Shown here: piece by piece, positions 26,119 to 61,734 of the stretch
Position numbering within the stretch: the first letter of the stretch is position 1
Layout of the letters: each line of letters starts with the position of its first letter
From: Alviniconcha marisindica
Taxonomy: Eukaryota; Mollusca; Gastropoda; Provannidae
Direction: 5' to 3'
Assembly (NCBI GenBank): GCA_018857735.1
Contig: JABMCL010002254.1
Coordinates: 1,649,501 to 1,713,500 of the forward strand
DNA: 64,000 nt
Notes under the pieces: generated by a model
The model's input: the letters and a program-made list of their open reading frames with translations, nothing else
Databases searched by the model: none
What the model was told of the DNA's origin: nothing
Program-made: the position numbers and the translations under genes

Positions 26119-27006
26119 GTCAAGTCAGGATGTCGGCTCACAAACAGTTATGTGAAAAGGATGCTCTGATTTAGTGTGTTTTTCTGTGTCAAAACTCAGT
26201 ATTTTACAGATTACAATTTTATAATTATAGTTTGTAGTGAAGAAAAAAATATGGAATAGATGTCTTCCCCTCCCCTCCCGCCATCTGTATGTACTTGGGT
26301 TAACAAAACAAGCTTGTGTTATTTTCTTCCTGATAATTCTACAGCACCAGAAAGTTTACAGTTTGCTAACTAATAGTTAAAAATGCCTGTGGACCATAAA
26401 TAAGAAACTTGAGTTTTTGAATTTTGATAGAACATTGCCCATCACACAGTTTGGTGTTGACACGAAAGCTGCCATAATGACAGAAGTCTGTTTTGAGGAG
26501 GAGGCATTTCATTCCAAAGTGAAAGGAGCTCGTGCAGTTGTTCACACTGAAGAATGGACTGCGAGGAACGACCGTCGAGTATTGAGTTTTGTTGACCATT
26601 TCGGCAGTCCCAGTTGGATGGTTTGAATGATGCCAGTGTGGGGAATAAGCTGACCATTTGCTGAGTGTTTGGGAGTGGATAAGAAACTGCATTTCATTTG
26701 TAAACAGCACAGAGCAGAGTTGGTTGTTGTTGGGATACACCTCATTTGGCCCTTCTGTCTTTCCCTTGTCCCCATGATGCCGTTTGCTTTTTGAAATGTG
26801 TCTACTTTGCAGGTACCTGTTTATAATTCTATTACATTTGGCTACAGTTGCCGACAAAATCATTTTGGAAGTCTCATATTTAAAACTGAAATATATATTT
26901 TTAATATTGTGTGCATGTCAGAATATATTTTTTTAATGCGTTATGATGTTTCTCATGATCACATTATAAAGCAGACTGACTTATGTCAGTCTTTTTCTTC
27001 ATTTGT

Positions 27007-27012
27007 ATTAAA
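27007..27012 (+). terminator. Candidate LC3 polyadenylation signal (ATTAAA)
   Basis: ATTAAA lies 889 bp after the LC3 stop in AT-rich sequence, with a GT-containing stretch following (gtggtttgcctgtcc). No perfect AATAAA occurs earlier in the 3' flank. A transcript ending here would have a ~0.9-kb 3' UTR. Confidence 0.3.
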
Positions 27013-27244
27013 AAAGTCTTCAGATGGTTAACAAAAAAGTGGTTTGCCTGTCCAGATTTGTGTACCAGTAAAGTACCGTTGAAGTGATTGGTTCCCAGCT
27101 GGTTTTATGTGCCTGTAAAGCACCGTTGGGGTGATTGATGTGAGAACCAACTTTGTACCCTTGGTTGTGGCCACCAACGCTGGCCTGGTGACAGGTTTTC
27201 CCGTGAAGACACGCAACCATTTTCAGTCCGGTGATTGCTGCTGC

Positions 27245-27956
27245 CGGTGATTTCTGGTGCTGCTGTTTGTCCCACTGAAGGTATTATTGTACCAAGAGGA
27301 CAGCTGTTTGTCCCACTGAAGGTATTACTGTACCAGGGGGATGGCTGTTTGTCCCACTGAAGGTATTACAGTGCCAGGGGGACAGCTGTTTGTCCCACTG
27401 AAGGTATTACAGTGCCAGGGGGACAGCTGTTTGTCCCACTGAAGGTATTACAGTGCCAGGGGGACAGCTGTTTGTCCCACTGAAGGTATTACAGTGCCAG
27501 GGGGACAGCTGTTTGTCCCACTGAAGGTATTACAGTGCCAGGGGGACAGCTGTTTGTCCCACTGAAGGTATTACTGTACCAGGGGGACAGCTGTTTGTCC
27601 CACTGAAGGTATTACTGTACCAGGGGGACAGCTGTTTGTCCCACTGAAGGTATTACTGTACCAGGGGGACAGCTGTTTGTCCCACTGAAGGTATTACTGT
27701 ACCAGGGGGACAGCTGTTTGTCCCACTGAAGGTATTACAGTGCCAGGGGGACAGCTGTTTGTCCCACTGAAGGTATTACTGTACCAGGGGGACAGCTGTT
27801 TGCCCCACTGAAGGTATTACTGTACCATGGGGACAGCTGTTTGCCCCACTGAAGGTATTACAGTACCGGGGGGACAGCTGTTTGTCCCACTGAAGGTATT
27901 ACAGTACCGGGGGGACAGCTGTTTGTCCCACTGAAGGTATTACTGTACCGGGACAC
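27245..27956. repeat. Minisatellite, 42-bp unit
   Basis: About 16 copies of a 42-bp unit with gacagctgtttgtcccactg and aaggtattactgtaccaggg. Two variants (cagtgcc and ctgtacc) occur in blocks, which shows local homogenisation. It is downstream of LC3. Confidence 0.96.
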
Positions 27957-28679
27957 AAAGACAGGCTCCCGACTGAGTGGCTGCTCTGTCTGAGTTAACA
28001 TTCGCAGCAAATGGAGAAAACCAAACTAAGGAGCAATGCTCCTGCTGTGAAGCCATTGATAGTGTGGACAAAAAGTGAAATGTTAACACTTTAGTTAGAC
28101 TAGAGAGGCTGGTTCTAACACCCAGTCAGTCTGTCAGTCCAACACACAGTCAACCTGTCAGACTAACACCCAGTCAGCCTGTCAGACTGTCATATCACCT
28201 ACCAGGGTGAATTGACTGGAGAAAATGGACAGTATTTGAACAGCTGTCTTCTTCAGTGACACGTAATTTTATATGACTCAAAAACCACAAAAAAATGATT
28301 TCACATAATTATGTACCATTAAAAGGATTGTTTTTGTTGTTGTTTTAAGGAAATGTTTTTTCTTTTTCTTTTCCCCCTACCCTTTACATGTTGTTTAAAA
28401 AAGAAGAAGTTTGTTCTTCTTTCCCCCCTACCCTTTACAACATGGTAGATATCATCCAACACTGATTACTGTGACTGCCATGTTAAACATGAAATGTAAA
28501 TTTATGATTTTGCACACTCCTGTGTCATGGAGAAGAAAAAAAGTGTTTACAGAAAATGTAATGTTTAGGGATGAACAGTACGGGTCTCCCTCCATTTTGA
28601 TGGCCAGAGTTAAAGCGATGGATTTCATGCAGAAAAACATCAAACTCCTCTCTCAGTTAGAAAACAAACGATTCTAGCA

Positions 28680-29500
28680 ATTTTTCTATATATAAAACAT
28701 TTGGCATACTCTGTATGAAACATCTAGCTTTCCCTTAGTGCAAAACATCCTGTAATTTCAACATAGGAAACTTCTATCAGTTTCTCTATACAAAATGTCT
28801 AGCATTTTCTGTATACAAAACAGCAAAATTATTTTTTACATACAAAACATCATGTCATTTTTCTGTACAAAACATCCGGTAATCTCTCTGTACAAAACAT
28901 CCAGTAATTTCTCAGTACAAAACATGTAGTAATTTCTCCACACTAAACATCTATTTTTCTCTCCAAAGAAACATCCAAATCACCATGGATACAAAACATA
29001 TGGTAATTTCTCAATACAAAACATCTAGCATTCTCTCCATTTAAAAATCTAGTATTCTCAACATATGAAACATCTCCCAGTCTCTCTTTTTAAAAATCAA
29101 GTATTCTCGAGATATGAAACATCTACTTAAACTTTTTATACTATACATATAATGTAAAACATTTACCATCTCCATGGATACAAAACATTGAGCATTCTCT
29201 CTATGTAAAACTTCTGGCATTATCTGCATACCAAGTATCTGACATTATATCCATGCAAAACATCTGGCATCATTTTCATAATGTGAAATATCCATCATTC
29301 TGTTGGTACAAGATGTGCAGCATAATTTCTCTTCATATGAAACATCTAGCATTGGTAGTGAAACAGCTAGCATTGTTTTCCTACAAAAAAAGCATAGCAT
29401 TCTCTCATACAGAACATCACGAACAGGCAACATTTTCTGAATAGCAGATATCCAGCATTCTCCCTAATATAAAACTGCTTTTCTCTCTGTACAAAACTAA
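28680..29500. repeat. Old degenerate minisatellite, ~30-35-bp unit
   Basis: More than 20 diverged copies of a unit around tacaaaacatctagcattct and ctctg. Spacing is irregular and many copies are barely recognisable, so this is an ancient array. Confidence 0.75.
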
Positions 29501-29960
29501 ATGAACGTGGATAAAAAATAAATAAATAAAATTGTATGCCAATTTTACTTTCTTATCCCTAGTTTTGTTTGTGTTTATTATCAGCTTATGTGTGTAATTG
29601 TTTTGTGGTATGGCTAGAGCTGTGTCCTGCTACAGCAAATAATATGATTGCCACTCAGTTTTTACTACGTAATTGTTTCCACACTTGGATAACTATTGCA
29701 GCAGCGGTTTGGAGTCAGTGTTCAAGCCAGAGGTGTTTCTAAGTAATCGTTCAGTTGGTGAAGCAAGTGCCCTCTTGTGTCGGCCACAGGTTCGGACGGG
29801 GAAAACTTTTGTGTTAAACTCTGCACAGTGGCAGTCTACTGCTAGTTTCTCTTCATTGGAAATACCACAATTGTTCTTGTGCTTCTTTTGTGTCACTTAC
29901 TTAAAGGGCTTCCTTACAGATGTGGTTGGGGTGTGTGTGCATGCATGTGTGTGTGTGTGT

Positions 29961-29997
<37 letters not shown>

Positions 29998-30740
29998 CTG
30001 TGAGAGAGAGGGGAATAATAATGTTGAGCTTGATGAACAAAGAAAATAAAAAAATTGACAATGCCAGTTTCAGTGCAATTTATAAAAGATGTTTTTCAAC
30101 AGCACATTTCTCAACATTTTCTTGTATGCCTTTTTATTGATTTCATGACTATATATATTATATAATGGTGTGCACAGTTCCATTGAATTAATATCTGCTT
30201 TGAAGGCAAATGGATTTACGTTTTGTTAACATTATGAACTGATGACAACAATTCCAGTGCTGATGCCGGTTGGGAATTGTTCTGTCATTTACACACTTCT
30301 GGTTTCATCCATGATTGCAAATGTCTGACAAGTGGAGAAAAAAGAAAGAGCATTCCAGTGTCTCATTGTCATGACTGAAATATGCACTTCTCTAAAGAAT
30401 ATTATGCATTGTGTACATGTTTTTTGTTGTGGGATAATCTCTTATTTAGCAGCATGAATTAACAAAAGGAGTAAGGGTCCAATTCAGAAACTTCCAATTT
30501 TACTTTTTAAGTCCATTGCAACTGTTGTTAATTGACAAAGTTCATTTGTAAGCAGAACATTCTTGCTGTGTTAGCATGACCCGGCACCTTTCTGTGAAAC
30601 ATTCAGGTTCTGAATTGCCTTTGCTTTTTGTACATAATTGATGTGTATTTGAGGAAGTGCCCCATTACTTAAAAAATGCTTCTTTGGCTTGCCTGAAAAA
30701 GTGTGTGGATCTGTGCAATGATTAGTGTTAGTTTGGCTGG
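29501..30740. other. AT-rich intergenic sequence with a possible SINE head
   Basis: Mostly unique. AATAAATAAATAAAA lies at 29518-29532. At about 29741-29805 (+), gttcagttggtgaagcaagt and a following caggttcggac resemble tRNA-like box A and box B. A (GT)n run lies at 29947-29996. No exon recognised. Confidence 0.4.
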
Positions 30741-30749
30741 CTGCCCTGT

Positions 30750-30965
30750 TGTCTTGCTGTTGGATATATCCTGATGGTAGACTGGCTGTTGGATATATCC
30801 TGATGGTAGACTGGCTGTCAGATATATCCTGATGGTAGACTGGCTGTCGGATATATCCTGGTGGTAGACTGGCTGTCGGATATATCCTGGTGGGAGACTG
30901 GCTGTCTGATCTATCCTAGTTGTAGACTGGCTGTCGGATATATCCTAGTGGTAGACTGGCTGGCT
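30750..30965. repeat. Minisatellite, ~31-bp unit
   Basis: Seven copies of a unit with agactggctgtcggatatat and cctgatggt. Confidence 0.93.
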
Positions 30966-31039
30966 GATGGGCTTGCAATCCAATGAATCATCAAGTGGTC
31001 TGGCTGTCCACTAAATGGCTGTCTGCTAGGTTGTCTGTT

Positions 31040-32155
31040 CAGTCAGCTGGCTGTCCAGTGGCTGGCTGTTCAATGGTCTGACTGTCCAACAGGCTGGCTG
31101 TTTAGGTGGCTGGCTGTCAATGGTCTGGCTGTCCAACAGGCTGGCTGTTTAGGTGGCTGGCTGTTCAATGGTCTGGCTGTCAACAGGCTGGCTGTTTAGG
31201 TGGCTGGCTGTCCAACAGGCTGGCTGTTTAGGTGGCTGGCTGTTCAATGGTCTGGCTGTCCAACAGGCTGGCTGTTTAGGTGGCTGGCTGTCCAACAGGC
31301 TGGCTGTTTAGGTGGCTGGCTGTTCAATGGTCTGACTGTCCAACAGGCTGGCTGTTTAGGTGGCTGGCTGTCCAACAGGCTGGCTGTTTAGGTGGCTGGC
31401 TGTTCAATGGTCTGGCTGTCCAACAGGCTGGCTGTTTAGGTGGCTGGCTGTTCAATGGTCTGCTGTCCAACAGGCTGGCTGTTTAGGTGGCTGGCTGTCC
31501 AACAGGCTGGCTGTTTAGGTGGCTGGCTGTTCAATGGTCTGGCTGTCCAACAGGCTGGCTGTTTAGGTGGCTGGCTGTCCAACAGGCTGGCTGTTTAGGT
31601 GGCTGGCTGTTCAATGGTCTGACTGTCCAACAGGCTGGCTGTTTAGGTGGCTGGCTGTCCAACAGGCTGGCTGTTTAGGTGGCTGGCTGTTCAATGGTCT
31701 GGCTGTCCAACAGGCTGGCTGTTTAGGTGGCTGGCTGTTCAATGGCTGCTGTCCAACAGGCTGGCTGTTTAGGTGGCTGGCTGTCCAACAGCTGCGTGGC
31801 TGTGTTTAGGTGGCTGGCTGTTCAATGGTCTGACTGTCCAACAGGCTGGCTGTTTAGGTGGCTGCTGTCAAAGGCTGCTGTCCAACAGGCTGGCTGTCAT
31901 GGCTGGCCCAAGGCTGCTGTAATGGTCTGGCTGTCCAACAGGCTGGCTGTTTAGGTGGCTGGCTGTCCAACAGGCTGGCTGTTTAGGTGGCTGGCTGTTC
32001 AATGGTCTGGCTGTCCAACAGGCTGGCTGTTTAGGTGGCTGGCTGTCCAACAGGCTGGCTGTCCAATGGGCTGGCTGTCCAACAGGCTGGCTGTTTAGGT
32101 GGCTGGCTGTCCAACAGGCTGGCTGTCCAACAGGCTGGCTGACTGGCTGCCTACC
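31040..32155. repeat. Minisatellite with a 287-bp higher-order repeat
   Basis: A basic ~19-20-bp unit, ggctggctgtttaggtggct, alternates with variants carrying tccaacagg or ttcaatggt. A block from 31200 is repeated with almost no change from 31487, an offset of 287 bp, so groups of units were copied together. The right end (31740-31960) is scrambled. Open frames here are repeat-derived. Confidence 0.94.
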
Positions 32156-32462
32156 ATGCTGGCTGTCTCCAGGACATAGTAGCATCTTTCCAACTTTGCG
32201 AAATGACAACCTCCATGAAGCTATAGACTGGTGTCCACAATAGTGGGAAACCTAAAGTAAGAACAGATCTGTGTTGCAGAGCTTTGCTTCAGTTTCTGGG
32301 TGCATGTGCATACCCCTGGTAAACTTCAAGCTCCTGTTTTGGCAGATTAGAAATAAAATAAGATCTTGACAATGTGTGAGGCACAATACAGCTTGTCTGT
32401 GTCTGGTTTGCTGGCAGACTGTTTGGTCGTGCTCAAAAGAATTCTCTCAGCAAATTGACTGA

Positions 32463-32592
32463 TGTATCATGTATGAATATCCATACTGACGTATCATGTA
32501 TGAATATCCATAATGACGTATCATGTATGAATAGCCATGCTGACGTATCATGTATGAATAGCCATACTGACGTATCATGTAAGAATAGCCAT
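32463..32592. repeat. Minisatellite, 27-bp unit
   Basis: Five copies of tgacgtatcatgtatgaata plus a tccatac or gccatac end. Confidence 0.93.
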
Positions 32593-32689
32593 TTAATTCT
32601 GTGCTCACTGTACAGAGTATCTTGAGCTAATGTGCCCATATTCCCAACCCTGTTGTTGTTTCATCAGGGAAATGCCACCAGTGCAAAAC

Positions 32690-33630
32690 AAGAAGTGCTG
32701 TAGCCGCAGACATAGACTATGCCAACGGTGCAAAACAAGAAGTGTTGTAGCCACAGACATAGACCATGCCAACGGTGCAAAACAAGAAGTGCTGTAGCCA
32801 CAGACATAGACTATGCCAATGGTGCAAAACAAGAAGTGCTATAGCCACAGGTATAGACAATGCCAACAGTGCGAAACAAGAAGTGCTATAGCCACAGGTA
32901 TAGACAATGCCAACAGTGTGAAACAAGAAGTGCTATAGCCACAGGTATACACAATGCCAATGGTGCAAAACACGAAGTGCTATAGCCACAGGTATAGACA
33001 ATGCTAACGGTGCAAAACAAGAAGTGCTATAGCCACAGGTATAGACAATGCTAACGGTGCGAAACAAGAAGTGCTATAGCCACAGGTATAGACAATGCCA
33101 ACAGTGCGAAACAAGAAGTGCTATAGCCACAGGTATACACAATGCCAACGTGTGCAAAACAGAAGTGCTATAGCCACAGGTATAGACAATGCTAACGGTG
33201 CAAAACACGAAGTGCTATAGCCACAGGTATAGACAATGCTAACGGTGCGAAACAAGAAGTGCTATAGCCACAGGTATAGACAATGCCAACAGGGGCGAAA
33301 CAAGAAGTGCTATAGCCACAGGTATAGACAATGCCAACGGTGCAAAACAAGAAGTGCTATAGCCACAGGTATAGACATGCCAACGGTGCAAAACAAGAAG
33401 TGCTATAGCCACAGGTATAGACATGCCAACGGTGCAAAACAAGAAGTGCTATAGCCACAGGTATAGACAATGCCAACGGTGCGAAACAAGAAGTGCTATA
33501 GCCACAGGTATAGACATGCCAACGGTGCAAAACAAGAAGTGCTATAGCCACAGGATAGACTATGCCAACGCAAACAAGAAGTGCTTAGCCACAGGTATAG
33601 ACTATGCCACGTGCAAAACAACAAGTGCTA
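32690..33630. repeat. Minisatellite, ~47-bp unit
   Basis: About 20 copies of a unit with caaaacaagaagtgctatag, ccacaggtatagacaatgcc and aacggtg. The leftmost copies carry cagacatagac instead of caggtatagac. The last two units have small deletions. Confidence 0.96.
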
Positions 33631-33817
33631 TAGCTTTCATCATTGGTATGACAATGAAAAAACAACAACAAAAAACACAAAAGCAAAAAGAAGTTGATGC
33701 CAGTTTTGGCCACTTCAACCTCATTTCAAGCACTTTCTCTTCCTTTTGGAAATTGTATTCTTGATGTTCTTCTGTAGCTTTATCGCACAAATGAATAAGA
33801 AGCTTTTAGCTTCAAGA

Positions 33818-33962
33818 CTCATTGTTTGAGATGAAATATGACTGTAGATGATAATTGTTTGAGATGAAACATGACTGTAGACGATCATTGTTTGAGATGA
33901 AATATGACTGTAGATGACAGCCATACCTTTTGTGCTGTGACTATGAATGACAGCCATACTTT
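33818..33962. repeat. Short minisatellite, ~35-bp unit
   Basis: Three to four copies of tgtttgagatgaaatatgac followed by tgtagatgat, then a shorter related tandem with tgacagccatac. Confidence 0.8.
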
Positions 33963-34176
33963 GTGCTCAGTCACAGATTTGCCACTTCCTTCTGTCCTCC
34001 GATCCCAGTGCCAGCAGTGATGGGAAAATGGTGGTGAAAACAGAAGCCTTGGATTTGAAAGATTGCCATGGTCCATGCAGGTTTCTTTCACGGTGATAAA
34101 GTGCTAATAATCTACTAACAGTGTGTGCTTTTGTGAGCTAATGTATATAAGTTACTATTATGTTTGTTAATGTACT

Positions 34177-34210
<34 letters not shown>

Positions 34211-34224
34211 AAATCATCTATCAT

Positions 34225-34790
34225 TTTTCAGCAGTGTTGTCATGTGTCATTTGATGCCAGTAGCATTGTCATGTCATTTGATGTCGGCAGCGTTGCCATG
34301 TGTCATTTGATGTCAGCAGCATTGTCATGCGTTATTTGACGCCAGCAATGTTGTCATGTGTCATTTGATGCCCCTTAAAAAACAAAAACAAATCTTAGGT
34401 GGAGAATAACTGTGTTCTGGCAAGAGGTCTCTTGTAGCCATGGTGATAGAACACGGATAACTGCTGACGAATGTTGTCATTCTATTGATATCCTATGTGT
34501 CTCTTCATCATATGTTGTCATGCTTTTCATATTCTGTGTGTCTCTTCATCGTGTGTCATTCTGTTCATAATATGTGTGTCTCTTCATGCGTCGTTATATT
34601 CATATCCTGTGTGTCTCTTCATCATATTTGTCATTCTGTTCATAATCTGTGTGGCTCTTCATCATTTGTCATTCTGTTCATAATCTGTGTGGCTCTTCAT
34701 CATTTGTCATTCTGTTCATATACTATGTGTCCATCATATTAATGTTATGTTGCCTTTCATCATTTTGTTATTCTGTTCATATCTGATATG
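34225..34790. repeat. Two adjacent degenerate minisatellites
   Basis: 34225-34372: five copies of a ~30-bp unit with ttgtcatgtgtcatttgatg and ccagcag. 34490-34790: about eight copies of a ~36-bp unit with tcttcatcatttgtcattct and gttcataatctgtgtg. Both are imperfect. Confidence 0.85.
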
Positions 34791-35393
34791 TCACTACATT
34801 ACATTCCTGTGATACTTTAAAATGGCAGATGTGTGGTTGTGGGTGTGAGTATTTGCACATGGTTTAAAAACTAACACAAATCCGCCGAGAAAATGAAAGC
34901 AACCCCCAAACAGAAACAAGAAAACTGTGAATGTGTGTTTCAGATTGCGTGCAGGTTGATTTGTGCACAAATGTATCTTTATGTCCTGGGACCAGTCTGT
35001 TGTGAATTTGACCTTCAAGAAAACAGGAACCTTGTGCACAGTGTTATGGTGGGATCTTTCTGATGATGTTTACGCGGTGCAGAGCTCTCCCAGACAGAGG
35101 TTTTTGGAACGGGGAAAGAAGGAAGGGGCGAGGGCTGGATTTTCTCGGCGGATTTGAATGTGCAAATGTGTGTGTGAATATGTGATGCCAGTTCTGTACA
35201 TACACTTATCATCATTGCCACATCATCTTTGTCACCTTAAGAATGAGTACATTTCAACATTGACATGATTGAGTTGATTATTGTTAAATGGTGAAACTGT
35301 GTAAAATGATGTTGCAGAAACATGCAGGTTATACCTTGATATGTAGTATAAACAGAAATAATTCATGAAAATCTTGTGCCTTGTTCTGGTTTC

Positions 35394-35399
35394 AATAAA
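35394..35399 (+). terminator. Candidate polyadenylation signal (AATAAA) for a + transcript
   Basis: ttcAATAAAc is followed 12-60 bp downstream by T- and GT-rich sequence ending in a (GT)n run, the usual layout of a cleavage site. The owner is unclear: it is 9.3 kb after the LC3 stop, so it would imply a very long LC3 3' UTR or a separate transcript. Confidence 0.3.
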
Positions 35400-35531
35400 C
35401 TTTTCCTCTGACATTGTGTTATTTCTGTGTGTGTGTGTGTGTGTGTGTGCGTGTGTGGTTATGAATGCATATGATAAAGCAGCACATAAATGTTACACAG
35501 CACAAATTCCTTTGTTAAATGTGCATAATAG

Positions 35532-35537
35532 TTTATT
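35532..35537 (-). terminator. Candidate polyadenylation signal (AATAAA) for TALPID3
   Basis: On the - strand AATAAA lies 3.1 kb after the TALPID3 stop. The intervening sequence is AT-rich plus a minisatellite. If used, the 3' end would lie within about 140 bp of the opposite + strand signal, so convergent transcripts could overlap. No GT-rich element is obvious beyond it on the - strand. Confidence 0.2.
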
Positions 35538-35539
35538 AC

Positions 35540-37190
35540 CAATTCCATCTCATCAGGTTTGACATTTTCCACACAATACAAAGTACAATGGACAGTAATT
35601 TTTCCGTTTTCTTTTACACCCATTCAACCAGGACAGTTATATCAGGATCAACAATGGACGGAATGTTATAAAAAAGCACATGAACAAGGAAGTACAAGTA
35701 CCGAATGTAGTGAACATCTGTACAGGATTACAGCACAGACACAAACACAAGAATGAATTAATTACATGGATAAATATTTGTCTTTGTCTAAGTGTGAAGC
35801 ATTTAATTACATCAGTAGGGTGAAGAAAATACTTGAAAACAAGACCTATTAAAATCTAGTGAGAAAAAAAAGGCAAATAACAAATTGAGACATTGCCAAA
35901 GAACCACAATTTTTCAAGTGGTGCGTACTGGTCTCATTCATATACTTTAGATGAACTTGAGAGCAGACGCTTCCTTACAGACTACGTAACCTCAGAAATA
36001 ATCTACAAAGATCTTCATGTCTTTCCAATTTTAACACTATCTTTAACAACTGAAGAAAAAAATCCAGTCAATATGCATTCAACAGATAAAGATTCCATCC
36101 CAAAACTATGAATGTATATATATGAAAAATAAGGTACCATGGAATAATTAGGATGTGTGTCAAGTTGCAACTGGTTTCTTTACTTTTTTATTTAAAAAAA
36201 TGATTGTGAAGGTAATGGAACAGCTGATAGTTTGGTCTTTCCTATCAGGACTTCACAGTGTACTGTAAAACAAGGGACAGAAACAAACCTGGTGTACTTA
36301 GAGCATGGGATGTGTACAGAGATGCTGATTTCAGGAACTGAAATGCTAACAGAAGCTAATTTTCATTTCATGGGATCATTATTCTGAAAACAGCATCTCC
36401 ATATTGAGTTTGGGATCTACTGAATACTAAATTCTAGTATTGTGGCTTATCCATAAGCTGTTCAAACAAAATGAAGCCCCCACCCTCAAACCCAAGATAT
36501 GTGTGTAGCAACTGGACAGCTGACCACTGAGAACTGATGCTCCTTGGAACCTGCCAATTCTCAGTTGTTTAGGAAAACGGACACTCACCATGGCTACGCC
36601 TCTGCTGATGGAGCAACTGTAGTTTGTGGGCTGCAGTTGCTGCTGCTGGAACAGCTGAGATCCAAACAGCTGTCTGGGACCAGGGACTACACAAGGACTG
36701 TGCAAATACTGCCAGCATTTACAATGAAAACTATTATCAGCATACATGGGTACAAATACAATGCAGGTTAGACTTAGAGTATCACAGACAAGGTTTCCTG
36801 GCAGAATTGTGAAAAGTGGCTTTTATAACTGACGATATTGATCAGGTGGATTTGTCATTAAAAACTAGGACTTCTGTCAAGAAAACATGGAAAAAGATGA
36901 TTTAGCTGCTGCAAATTTGACACAAAAAGCATTTCAGCCCAAAGTGTAAATCTACTCACAGTCAATATTTTGTTGTTTACAGACTTAAAACACTGGTCTA
37001 CCGAATACAGTATTTAATCTGATGTACAAGATCTATTTTCCAGTATTCTCTACAACATACATAAACACACTCTCAGATGGGTATCTGTCTGTCCATTCAT
37101 AGTCAGGTTAGATATTGTCACTGCAGTGCCAAAATAATGACCAGGCATCTGAAAGTCTCTGAAAGTCCTGTCTAACAGAACACATCCACT
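35540..37190. other. AT-rich single-copy sequence, possible TALPID3 3' UTR
   Basis: No repeat and no recognised exon. It lies directly downstream of TALPID3 and is much more AT-rich than the exon-containing part, as is common for 3' UTRs. Confidence 0.35.
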
Positions 37191-37204
37191 TCCTACAGCC
37201 TCCG

Positions 37205-38590
37205 TCACTCCCATCTCAGGGTGCTCTTTCATACACCCAGTAACATGTATTGTCAGAGATGACCTCCATACACCCAGTAACATGTATTGTCAGAGATGAC
37301 CTCCATACACCCAGTAACTTGTATTGTCAGAGATGACCTCCATACACCCAGTAACATGTATTGTCAGAGATGACCTCCATACACCCAGTAACTTGTATTG
37401 TCAGAGATGACCTCCATACACCCAGTAGCATGTATTGTCAGAGATGACCTCCATACACCCAGTAACATGTATTGTCAGAGATAACCTCCATACACCCAGT
37501 AACTTGTATTGTCAGAGATGACCTCCATACACCCAGTAACTTGTATTGTCAGAGATGACCTCCATACACCCAGTAACTTGTATTGTCAGAGATGACCTCC
37601 ATACACCCAGTAACATGTATTGTCAGAGATGACCTCCATTCACACAGTAACATGTATTGTCAGAGATGACCCCCATACACTCAGTAACATGTATAGTCAG
37701 AGAGATGACCCCCATACACTCAGTAACATGTATAGTCAGAGAGATGACCCCCATACACTCAGTAACATGTATAGTCAGAGAGATGACCCCCATACACTCA
37801 GTAACATGTATAGTCAGAGAGCTGACCTCCATACACGCAGTAACATGTATAGTCAGAGATGACCCCCATACACTCAGTAACATGTATTGTCAGAGATGAT
37901 GCCCATACACCCAGTAACATGTATAGTCAGAGAGCTGACCCCCATACACTCAGTAACATGTATTGTCAGAGATGATGTCCATACACCCAGTAACATGCAT
38001 AGTCAGAGAGATGACCCCCATACACTCAGTAACATGTATTGTCAGAGATGACCCCCATACACTCAGTAACATGTATTGTCAGAGATGATGCCCATACACC
38101 CAGTAACATGTATTGTCAGAGAGATGACCCCCATACACCCAGTAACATTTATAGTCAGAGAGATGACCCCCACACACCCAGTAACATGTATAATCAGAGA
38201 GATGACCCCCATACACACGGTAACATGTATAGTCAGAGAGGACCTCCATACACACAGTAACATGTATAGTCAGAGATGACCCCCATACACCCAGTAACAT
38301 GTATTCTCAGAGAGATGACCCCTATACACCCAGTAACATGTATAGTCAGAGATGACCCCCAAACACCCAGTAACCTGTATTGTCAGAGAGGACCTCCATA
38401 CACCCAGTAACATGTATCATCTGAGAGATAACTACCCCACCTATCATAACCTGCATTACCAAAACTGAGAGATGACTACCCTATCTATCATAACCTGTAT
38501 TGTCTGAGAGATGACTACCCTATCTATCATATTCATAACCTGTATTGTCTGAGAGATGACTACCCTATCTACCATAACCTGCGTTGCCAG
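37205..38590. repeat. Minisatellite, 36-39-bp units
   Basis: About 33 copies of a unit with gagatgacctccatacaccc and agtaacatgtattgtcagag run to 38420. They are followed by four copies of a related ~39-bp unit with gagatgactaccctatctat. The array ends about 20 bp after the TALPID3 stop codon, so it forms the start of that gene's 3' UTR. Confidence 0.95.
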
Positions 38591-38610
38591 TGAGACAACT
38601 TTTATCTATC

Positions 38611-61270
<22,660 letters not shown>

Positions 61271-61489
61271 CTGAAAATACACACCACACACAGCTCAGGA
61301 ACAGGCAGGTCAGGGACAGAAATCCCAAAGGGGGTTGGGGGGTTGAGGGGTTGAGGGGTTGAGGGGATGCTGAGTGCTAGACTGTCACCACCCAAATAAC
61401 CCTGCATGAACACTAGTAGCGGCGAGAGCCACTAGCCTGTTCAGTACCCATGAAGGAGAACGTTGTCATCACCTGCACCCTCAAAATCA

Positions 61490-61720
61490 TCCTGTCATTC
61501 TGCCTGAGGTCTTCCTTGTATTCTACACCAGAATCATCCTGTTCTTATACCCGAGGTCTTCCTTGCATTCTACACCAGAATCACCCTGTTATTATGCCCG
61601 AGGTCTTCCTTGTATTCTACACCAGAATCATCGTTCTGGTTCTCTGATACCCGAGGTCTTCCTTGCATTCTACACCAGATCATGATCACCACTGATTTAG
61701 TTATGCCCGAGGCTCATATA
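61490..61720. repeat. Minisatellite, ~46-bp unit
   Basis: Five copies of a unit with cgaggtcttccttgcattct and acaccagaatcatcctgtt. Confidence 0.92.
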
Positions 61721-61734
61721 CCTTGTCTTATCAG

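Noticed and set aside
31040..32155. CRISPR-like or protein-repeat array
   Set aside because: Units are directly adjacent with no unique spacers, and the sequence is from an animal genome; it is a minisatellite.
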